Positions 1-5,218 of a stretch of DNA of 6,283 nt are shown here, piece after piece. Location of the stretch: the NCBI GenBank assembly GCA_016929815.1, contig JAFGIC010000353.1:1-6283 (forward strand). The letters are read 5' to 3'. Under the pieces are notes generated by a model. The model did no database searches and was not told where the DNA came from. It saw only the letters and a program-made list of their open reading frames with translations. The DNA is from Deltaproteobacteria bacterium (GTDB lineage Bacteria > Desulfobacterota > DSM-4660 > Desulfatiglandales > HGW-15). A program made the position numbers and the translations under genes. The stretch's first letter is position 1. The number at the start of each line of letters is the position of its first letter.

Positions 1-1008
1 GAATGGAAGGCCACAGTGACCCAGCCTATTTTTACAGGGTATTCTCTTACAAGCGCCCATGAACTGGCAAAACTGGGGATAGATCAATCGAAGGTTGCAG
101 TTGAACTTGAAAAGCTGGACCTGGCCTTACAGGTAAAAGAGGCTTATTTCAATATATTAAAGGCTGATAAGGCAGTCGATGTGGCCAAAAGCTCAATAGA
201 ATCACTTGAATCTCACCTGGCGGTAGAAAATAATTTTTATAATGTCGGCATGATACCGATCAATGACCTGTTAAAAGCGGAGGTGGAATTGGCCAATTCC
301 AAATATGATTTGCTCAAGGCACAGAATGAAGCGAGACTTGCAAGGATGTCATTTAATGTTCTTTTATCGAAATCAGTAGATGAGTCTTTTGAGATTGAAG
401 ACATCCTTAAATATACGCCTGAAAATCCTGATTTTGATGTTCACATAGAGAAGGCGCTGAAAGCCAGGCCTGAGATAAAGGCCCTTGATCTGAAGGATGC
501 CCAGATAGACCAACAGATTACACAGGCAAAAAGTAAATACTATCCCGAGGCTAACTTTTCCTACAGTTATATCAAGGCAGGGGATACACCCCTTGTCAAG
601 GGTAGTGACTTTCAGAAGGCAAATTCCTGGCAGACGGCTATAGGGTTATCCTGGACATTCTGGGACTGGGATAAGACCAGGAGTTCGGTGAGGCAGATTG
701 AAAGCCAGAAAAGGCAATTGGTTCAGACTAGAAAGACACAGGAGGACAGTATAAGGCTTCAACTTAAGAAGGCCATCCTTAATCTGGAGCAGGCAGAGGA
801 AAAGATACCTACTGCAAAGAAGGCGGTTGAGCAGGCAGAAGAGAACCTGCGGGTAAGCGAGCAGCGTTATAAAGCCCAGGTGACCACATCCACAGAGGTC
901 CTGGATGCACAGGAGCTTTTATCAAAGGCAAGGATGAATTATTATAATGCACTTTATGATCATAACCTGGCAAGGGCAGAACTGTTAAGAGCGATTGGAG
1001 AATATTAA
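1..1008 (+). CDS. TolC/OEP-family outer membrane efflux protein, 5'-truncated by the window edge
   Basis: Outer-membrane channel of the TolC type, which forms the trans-periplasmic exit duct for RND, ABC or MFS pumps (family knowledge). The reading frame is open from base 1 (E-W-K-A-T-V-T-Q-P-I-F), so the GTG at 16 is not a real start; the signal peptide and the first hundred or so residues lie upstream. The visible 335 residues carry both OEP repeats. Each has the hallmark aromatic/G segment before a long helical hairpin: VTQPIFTGYSL at about residues 6-16, and GLSWTFWDWDKTRSS at about 214-228. Coiled-coil helices rich in Lys, Glu, Ala and Gln follow each. KARPEIKAL (about 154-162) and YYPEANFSYSY (about 180-190) are typical of the inter-repeat region. 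The C-terminus, ALYDHNLARAELLRAIGEY, is the normal family ending, so the 3' end is intact. The matching pump and periplasmic adaptor should be upstream. The substrate cannot be told. Confidence 0.93.
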   Translation, partial: EWKATVTQPIFTGYSLTSAHELAKLGIDQSKVAVELEKLDLALQVKEAYFNILKADKAVDVAKSSIESLESHLAVENNFYNVGMIPINDLLKAEVELANSKYDLLKAQNEARLARMSFNVLLSKSVDESFEIEDILKYTPENPDFDVHIEKALKARPEIKALDLKDAQIDQQITQAKSKYYPEANFSYSYIKAGDTPLVKGSDFQKANSWQTAIGLSWTFWDWDKTRSSVRQIESQKRQLVQTRKTQEDSIRLQLKKAILNLEQAEEKIPTAKKAVEQAEENLRVSEQRYKAQVTTSTEVLDAQELLSKARMNYYNALYDHNLARAELLRAIGEY

Positions 1009-1018
1009 AAGGTTTAAG

Positions 1019-1056
1019 GTCCAGCGCGCGCAAGGTAAGATTAAAACGCGCCGGAC
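1019..1056 (+). terminator. GC-rich stem-loop after the TolC gene, possible terminator
   Basis: The left arm GTCCAGCGCG (1019-1028) and right arm CGCGCCGGAC (1047-1056) pair over 10 positions with one A/C mismatch, around an 18-base loop, starting 10 bases after the TolC stop. The bases after it (GGTTATTGTTT) are only moderately T-rich, so this is not a textbook rho-independent terminator. Its position at the end of a gene and its GC content against AT-rich surroundings support a 3'-end or terminator role. Confidence 0.42.
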
Positions 1057-1075
1057 GGTTATTGTTTAAGTAACG

Positions 1076-1106
1076 ATAGTATAAAACTGAAAAAAAGCGA
1101 TACTAT
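1076..1106. repeat. Short inverted repeat in AT-rich intergenic DNA
   Basis: ATAGTAT (1076-1082) and ATACTAT (1100-1106) are a perfect 7-base inverted repeat around a 17-base A-rich spacer. The flanking CGATAGTATA / CGATACTATA also reads as a one-mismatch direct repeat. The rest of the stretch from 1009 to 1227 holds no gene that I can support. Function unknown; it could be a weak hairpin or debris from the insertion element that follows. Confidence 0.3.
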
Positions 1107-1209
1107 ACTGCATAACTCCGGCTGGAATTTATCCCGCAATTGATGTGGTACGGAAAGGTAACGATGCTTAATATTCCAATCGAGGATTATGTAATTAAGC
1201 ACTAATAAT

Positions 1210-1214
1210 GGAGG
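1210..1214 (+). promoter_or_regulatory. Shine-Dalgarno GGAGG for the OrfA remnant
   Basis: GGAGG lies 13 bases before the ATG at 1228 and 4 bases before an in-frame TTG at 1219. Neither spacing is ideal, so the start stays open. The site sits between two copies of CTAATAATG (1202-1210 and 1222-1230), the second of which provides the ATG. Confidence 0.45.
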
Positions 1215-1227
1215 ATAATTGCTAATA

Positions 1228-1452
1228 ATGTTGACAAGAAAATCGTATAGTGGTTCTTTTAAAGCAAAGGTCATTACAGATCTAATCCTTGGGAAAAAAA
1301 AGGTGGATGAATTGGCAGAGGCCTATCAAGTCCATCCGAATCAAATAAAAAATTGGAAATCGCTTCTGTTTAAGCGTGCTCATCTCGTTTTTGATGACCG
1401 AAGACATATAAGAAAAAATAACCATAATGAGTTTCAATGGAAAAAAACATAG
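1228..1452 (+). CDS. IS3/IS911-type transposase OrfA, truncated remnant
   Basis: DNA-binding first ORF of an IS3-family insertion sequence. From the ATG at 1228 it encodes 74 residues (77 from the alternative TTG at 1219). RKSYSGSFKAKVITDLILGKKKVDELAEAYQVHPNQIKNWK (written here by motif: SFKAKV at 10-15, VDELAEAYQVHPNQ at 26-39, IKNW at 40-43) is the classic helix-turn-helix of this family, followed by the usual F-D-D-R-R-H segment at 55-60. A normal OrfA runs on for 20 to 40 more residues through a leucine zipper and passes by -1 frameshift into OrfB with the DDE catalytic core. Here the zipper is missing, the tail (NNHNEFQWKKT) is unlike the family, and no OrfB follows before the kinase gene 51 bases on. 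A run of seven A's at the end (1441-1447) recalls an IS3 slippery site, but the -1 frame stops within a few codons. Judged non-functional as a transposase; it could at most bind DNA. The region is visibly more AT-rich than its neighbours. Confidence 0.72.
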   Translation: MLTRKSYSGSFKAKVITDLILGKKKVDELAEAYQVHPNQIKNWKSLLFKRAHLVFDDRRHIRKNNHNEFQWKKT

Positions 1453-1503
1453 AATGAAATAGGCTCAAAGGTCTTTTAAACACATTTCCCCAGCGAGGAT
1501 ATT

Positions 1504-3321
1504 ATGCATAAAGGTCTTGATTTGATGAATGAGATTCGTGAGAAGCAGCTCACACGCGGCATTCGCTATCTGGCAGTCCTGGGATTCTTCGGCCTTATTG
1601 CCTCGCTTTCAAGGATGTTTTCCGTCGGATGGCAGGATATAATGTATTTTCATATCTTCCTCTATCTGTTGGTGCTGGCAACAGTCTTCTCCAGCAGGCT
1701 TCTTTCTTACCTCACCAGGGCTGCAATCATCATAGTCTTAGCATTTTTACTGAGCCTGGCAGGTCTGATTGCATGGGGACAGGTCGGGCTTGGGGTTGCT
1801 GCGCTCTTTGCATTCTGTTTTGTTTCAACCATGCTGTTCGGGACTCGCGCAGGGGTTATATCAACAGTAGTCAGCACCATAACCATTGCTATTGTAGGGG
1901 CCGGATACGTTTATGGTTTTATAACATTCAGCTTCGATCTCTCAGCATATCTGAGTTCGGCATCTGCCTGGTTTACTGTTCTTTTCGGAATGATAATGTT
2001 CGGAGGAACTCTCGTTCTTGCCCTTGCCACAATGAACAACCAGTTGATTGATCTAATTCAATCCCTTCATAGCCAGACAGTAGAGCTCCTTGAGACAAAC
2101 GAAAAGCTGAAGGTCGCGCTTGATGAAAGAAACAGGTTTGAGGCGGGGCTTGAACGGGCAAAAAAAATGGAGCTTGTCGGCGCCATTGCCGGAGGTGTGG
2201 CACATGATTTGAATAATATCCTTTCTGCCTCTATTAATTATCCCGAACTTCTTCTCATGAAGATCCCGAAAAAGAGCCCATTAAGGGAACCGCTTGAAAT
2301 CATAATGAAATCGGGTTTAAAGGCCGCGACCATAGTTCATGATCTGCTTGCGCTTGCAAGGAGAGGCGTTGCCAATGCCGAGGTCTCCAACATTAACAAT
2401 ATAGTTAATGAATTTGTAGCGAGTCCAGAGTTCGAAAAAATCAGGGCATATCATACTGATGTTAAATTGGAGGTCCGTCTGGAAGAAAATTTATGCAACA
2501 TCGTCGGTTCTCCTTTCCATCTCATGAAGGCTATCACCAATCTGGTATCCAATGCGGCCGAAGCAATGCCCAATGGAGGAAAGATTGTCATTGGATCCAA
2601 AAATATTAAACTTGACGGCCCGGTTCTGGGTTATGAGGTAATTCCCTCCGGGGATTATGTCCTTTTGATCATATCAGACACCGGAACCGGCATCTCCGAA
2701 AATGACAAGGAAAAAATATTCGAACCGTTTTATACAAAGAAGGTTATGGGTAAAAGCGGAACCGGCCTCGGCATGTCGGTGGTGTGGCATACAATCAAGG
2801 ACCACAAGGGGTTTATTAACCTTGAAAGCACTGAAGGTGTGGGAACCACGTTTTATCTGTATTTCCCGACAACAGACAAGGTGCTGCCGCAGAAATCCTC
2901 CTTGATTCCAATTTCAAAATACTCCGGCAGAGGGGAATCTGTTCTGGTTGTGGATGACGTGGAGGAACAGAGAGAAATAGCGTCCCGGATATTAACCACA
3001 CTGGGTTATAAAGTGGAAACGGCGCCAAGCGGTGAAAAGGCCCTTGAATCCATGAAAGACCATGGCTTCGACATTGTGATACTGGACATGATTATGTCAC
3101 CGGGCATGGACGGATACAAAACCTACAGAGAGATTCTGAAGTTGAGGCCGCGTCAGAAGGCGATTATCGTCAGCGGTTATGCTGAAACGGATCATGTTGT
3201 GGATGCGATAAAACTGGGCGCTGGGTCCTATATTAAAAAGCCCTATATGATTGAAAAAATCGGTCTCGCTGTAAGGGCTGAATTGGACCGGACAGAAACA
3301 CATAATAATAATTATCATTAA
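1504..3321 (+). CDS. Membrane-bound hybrid sensor histidine kinase with C-terminal receiver
   Basis: Inner-membrane signal transducer of 605 residues. About six hydrophobic segments lie between residues 21 and 176 (near 21-36, 46-64, 72-90, 95-112, 117-138 and 156-176), with no large periplasmic loop, so the signal is probably sensed in or at the membrane. A coiled coil (about 180-225) leads to the H-box GGVAHDLNNIL with phospho-acceptor His234. The ATPase domain has the N-box LVSNAAEAM (Asn350), G1 DTGTGI (392-397), F-box IFEPFYTKK and G2 GTGLGM (419-424). A receiver at about 477-595 has the acidic pair Asp484/Asp485, phospho-acceptor Asp528 in VILDM, Ser557 and Lys579 in KKPY. All catalytic residues are present. 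There is no output domain, so a separate histidine phosphotransfer protein or response regulator must act, and none is in the window. The start at 1504 follows GCGAGGA by about 4 bases; ATG 1525 is an alternative. Same strand as the flavoprotein 174 bases downstream, which it may control. Confidence 0.94.
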   Translation: MHKGLDLMNEIREKQLTRGIRYLAVLGFFGLIASLSRMFSVGWQDIMYFHIFLYLLVLATVFSSRLLSYLTRAAIIIVLAFLLSLAGLIAWGQVGLGVAALFAFCFVSTMLFGTRAGVISTVVSTITIAIVGAGYVYGFITFSFDLSAYLSSASAWFTVLFGMIMFGGTLVLALATMNNQLIDLIQSLHSQTVELLETNEKLKVALDERNRFEAGLERAKKMELVGAIAGGVAHDLNNILSASINYPELLLMKIPKKSPLREPLEIIMKSGLKAATIVHDLLALARRGVANAEVSNINNIVNEFVASPEFEKIRAYHTDVKLEVRLEENLCNIVGSPFHLMKAITNLVSNAAEAMPNGGKIVIGSKNIKLDGPVLGYEVIPSGDYVLLIISDTGTGISENDKEKIFEPFYTKKVMGKSGTGLGMSVVWHTIKDHKGFINLESTEGVGTTFYLYFPTTDKVLPQKSSLIPISKYSGRGESVLVVDDVEEQREIASRILTTLGYKVETAPSGEKALESMKDHGFDIVILDMIMSPGMDGYKTYREILKLRPRQKAIIVSGYAETDHVVDAIKLGAGSYIKKPYMIEKIGLAVRAELDRTETHNNNYH

Positions 3322-3341
3322 AATCAGTTTTTCTATATAAT
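3312..3341 (+). promoter_or_regulatory. Candidate sigma70-type promoter for the flavoprotein gene
   Basis: A perfect -10 hexamer TATAAT (3336-3341) is preceded at 18 bases by TTATCA (3312-3317), which matches 4 of 6 positions of TTGACA. The -35 overlaps the last codons of the kinase gene. Transcription would begin near 3348 and leave a leader of about 148 bases before the flavoprotein ATG. Based on consensus matching only. Confidence 0.38.
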
Positions 3342-3374
3342 TGCCGTAAATCTTTACCAATCCATTATCCTCTT

Positions 3375-3444
3375 TTCAGGGAGACCGATATGTATTGTTA
3401 CGGAAAAATCGGAGTGCCAGCGCCTTCGTGAAAGTCTCTCTGAA
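3375..3444 (+). promoter_or_regulatory. Long inverted repeat in the flavoprotein leader, possible structured RNA element
   Basis: TTCAGGGAGAC-type left arm (3375-3385) can pair with the right arm GTCTCTCTGAA (3434-3444) over 11 positions with a single G-T wobble, closing a 48-base interior. Inside, CGAT (3386-3389) can pair with ATCG (3408-3411), and CGGAG (3410-3414) with CTTCG (3424-3428) in an alternative. CCGTAA (3344-3349) is also complementary to TTACGG (3398-3403), which would compete. The layout resembles a leader with alternative folds. It does not match any riboswitch class that I recognise. Confidence 0.33.
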
Positions 3445-3453
3445 TTAATCTCC

Positions 3454-3473
3454 TTTAGTCCAAAGGGACTAAA
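3454..3473 (+). repeat. Perfect 8-bp stem-loop just upstream of the flavoprotein ribosome-binding site
   Basis: TTTAGTCC (3454-3461) and GGACTAAA (3466-3473) pair perfectly around AAAG. The hairpin ends 10 bases before the AAGGG ribosome-binding site (3484-3488) and 22 bases before the start codon. No T-tract follows on the + strand, so it is not an intrinsic terminator. It could be an operator dyad or an RNA hairpin that affects translation. Confidence 0.5.
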
Positions 3474-3495
3474 TGAAAAAAGAAAGGGAAAAATC

Positions 3496-5112
3496 ATGAG
3501 TGACAAAAGAATCAAGCATAGAGGCATTTCACGTAGAGGTTTTTTGAAGGGGACAGCTGCTGCGGTGGCTGCCGGTGCAGCAAGCAGTCTTATCACTGAT
3601 TCACAGGCAGCAACCGGGGCTGCCGTTGCTCCTGCCGATTCCAATGTCCCTGCAAGGGTTGTCAACCTGTCAACGGACATCTGTGTTATCGGCGGAGCAG
3701 GGGCTGGATTGACTGCTGCCGTGAGCGCGTTAGACGAGGGCGTGAAAAATATTGTCGTCCTGGAGAAGATGAAACAAACGGGTGGGTGCACACTGGTAGG
3801 TGTGGCCGGGATGTTTTCAGTAGAGAGTTCGGTGCAGAAGCGCTTGGGTATCAATGTCTCTATGGACGAGATGTATCAACACCACATGGATATGCACAGC
3901 TGGTACTGTAACGCAAAACTGGTCCGCAATTGGTACACTACAACAGGATCAGTAGTAGGATGGCTGGAGAAGAAGGGGGTTGAGTTTGGCGAAGTTGCCC
4001 CTTTTACTCATGAAAGATTGTATAAAACACATCACTATGCGAAAAATGGCATGTTAGGACAGGCAACTGTAGATGCGATGCAGAAGATCCTTAAGGAAAA
4101 TGGGATAGAGGTCCGCACGGAAACGAGGGCAACAAGGCTTATTACAAACAGCAACGGGGATATTAAAGGTGTTGTCGCTACCCATGGCGATGAGGAGCTG
4201 AGGATCTCGGCAAAGGCCGTTATTATAGGAACGGGCTCCATATCAGGCAACGACAAATTGAAGGCCAGGTTCTATCCGGGTGAAGACATGTCCCATGTCC
4301 ATATCATGGGAAATCAACCCTTTGCCACAGGTGACGGCCTTATCATGGCCGAGGAGATAGGCGCCGCTTCTACCCACATATCTACCCTGTTCATCGGGCC
4401 TCACGGCCACAACACCAATGAAAGCGTAGGGACATTGATGAGACGTCCTAATCTGATAAAGATCAACAGGCTTGGGTATCGTTTTGTTGATGAGGCAATA
4501 GGTGTGACAAGGGATTATTATACATGGATGAACTGCCTGGCTCTGGACAGACAGCCTGATAAGGTCTGTTATGTACTTATTGATGAGGCTACCCTGAGGC
4601 GGTTCCAGAAAGAGAAGAAGATGTATGCCCTTTTTGAATCCATGGGTGGTCCAAACTGGCTGGAGGAACTGGATCAGGGTATCCCGGATGAGGAAAAGAA
4701 GGGAAGGGCTAAGGTCGCCGATAACTGGGATGAAATAGCCGGATATATCGGATGTGATCCGGGTACACTCAAAAATACAATCAGCCAATATAACAGCTAT
4801 TGTGAAAATAAATATGACGCAGAATTTCTGAAGGATCCCGAGTATCTTATTCCACTTACGACCCCTCCCTATTACGCCTTGCAGGGGTATTCAGGCATCG
4901 ACACGTGCATCGGCGGTATCCGCACTAATCATGACCTGGAGGTGGTTGATAAAAGAGATGCCCCCATCAAGGGCCTTTATGCCGCCGGTGTTGCAGTAGG
5001 TAACTGGCTGAGTATCGGTTATGGCCCATTCGGCTCGTGTTTCAGTTTCACTACCTACTCGGGATACGCAGCAGGAAAAAATGCGGCGAAATATATTCTC
5101 AGTAAAGTATAA
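3496..5112 (+). CDS. Tat-exported FAD-dependent oxidoreductase, fumarate reductase/FAD_binding_2 superfamily
   Basis: Predicted periplasmic flavoprotein of 538 residues. The N-terminus has a twin-arginine signal (SRRGFLKG, Arg13/Arg14, then an Ala-rich stretch) with likely cleavage near residues 38-39 after DSQA. The FAD-binding Rossmann motif is DICVIGGAGAG (61-71), ending in VVLEK (87-91). TGGCT follows at 95-99, with GTGSISGN at 245-252 and the superfamily motif GDGLIMAEEIGA at 279-290. The C-terminal FAD-binding strand is GLYAAGVAVGN (493-503). By eye against Shewanella flavocytochrome c, His294 (STHIST) and the proton-donor Arg339 (GVTRD) are kept, but the substrate-binding His of HHTMGG becomes Asp469/Thr470 and the Arg of ANRLGG becomes Pro511 (GYGPFGS). 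It therefore belongs to the fold but is probably not a fumarate reductase; relatives reduce urocanate, acrylates, cinnamates, steroids or glycosides. There are no haem CxxCH or Fe-S motifs, so electrons must come from a separate donor. AAGGG (3484-3488), 7 bases before the ATG, supports this start. Substrate unknown. Confidence 0.9.
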   Translation: MSDKRIKHRGISRRGFLKGTAAAVAAGAASSLITDSQAATGAAVAPADSNVPARVVNLSTDICVIGGAGAGLTAAVSALDEGVKNIVVLEKMKQTGGCTLVGVAGMFSVESSVQKRLGINVSMDEMYQHHMDMHSWYCNAKLVRNWYTTTGSVVGWLEKKGVEFGEVAPFTHERLYKTHHYAKNGMLGQATVDAMQKILKENGIEVRTETRATRLITNSNGDIKGVVATHGDEELRISAKAVIIGTGSISGNDKLKARFYPGEDMSHVHIMGNQPFATGDGLIMAEEIGAASTHISTLFIGPHGHNTNESVGTLMRRPNLIKINRLGYRFVDEAIGVTRDYYTWMNCLALDRQPDKVCYVLIDEATLRRFQKEKKMYALFESMGGPNWLEELDQGIPDEEKKGRAKVADNWDEIAGYIGCDPGTLKNTISQYNSYCENKYDAEFLKDPEYLIPLTTPPYYALQGYSGIDTCIGGIRTNHDLEVVDKRDAPIKGLYAAGVAVGNWLSIGYGPFGSCFSFTTYSGYAAGKNAAKYILSKV

Positions 5113-5115
5113 CAT

Positions 5116-5127
5116 ACAGGACCCTGT
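5116..5127. repeat. ACAGG/CCTGT dyad after the flavoprotein gene
   Basis: ACAGG (5116-5120) and CCTGT (5123-5127) form a perfect inverted repeat with a 2-base centre, three bases after the stop codon. The loop is too small for a good RNA hairpin, so a protein-binding dyad or chance is more likely. The same half-sites recur at 5175-5190. Confidence 0.25.
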
Positions 5128-5174
5128 GTTTCCGGCAGATCCCATAAACATTTTAATCTGATGATCTTACGTGA

Positions 5175-5190
5175 ACAGGCTGACGCCTGT
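5175..5190. promoter_or_regulatory. Palindrome ACAGGC-N4-GCCTGT upstream of the EthD-like gene, possible operator
   Basis: ACAGGC (5175-5180) and GCCTGT (5185-5190) are a perfect inverted repeat around TGAC. A -10-like TATAAA starts at 5190, directly abutting it, though no good -35 is visible. The site lies 28 bases before the start codon and repeats the ACAGG/CCTGT half-sites of 5116-5127. It could be an operator or a small hairpin in a co-transcript with the flavoprotein. Confidence 0.35.
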
Positions 5191-5218
5191 ATAAACGCTG
5201 ATACGGAGGCAGGAGATT

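Noticed and set aside
16..18. GTG as start codon of the TolC gene
   Set aside because: The frame is open to base 1 and the conserved repeat begins before it. A start here would lack a signal peptide and the first part of the OEP repeat.
1231..1236. TTGACA as a promoter -35 element
   Set aside because: It is inside the OrfA coding region and no -10 hexamer lies 16-18 bases downstream; the TATAGT at 1246 is too close.
1629..2051. 140-codon + strand frame overlapping the kinase membrane region
   Set aside because: Cys- and His-rich out-of-frame reading of the membrane segments. The kinase frame is continuous and carries all motifs.
3454..3480. Hairpin at 3454-3473 as a minus-strand or plus-strand intrinsic terminator
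   Set aside because: On the + strand it is followed by A's rather than T's, and on the minus strand the T-run would come before the hairpin, not after it.
3354..3854. 166-codon open frame on the minus strand over the leader and start of the flavoprotein gene
   Set aside because: Its Ala/Pro/Thr-rich translation comes from the Ala-rich Tat signal read backwards, with no family resemblance. The + strand motifs are decisive.
4243..4788. 181-codon open frame on the minus strand inside the flavoprotein gene
   Set aside because: It lies fully antisense to a well-supported gene. Its translation has no recognisable domain and reads like a codon-bias shadow.
3496..5112. Flavoprotein as fumarate reductase FrdA/SdhA or as a flavocytochrome c
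   Set aside because: There is no CxxCH haem motif and no FrdB/SdhB neighbour. The protein has a Tat signal, and the dicarboxylate-binding His and Arg are not found.
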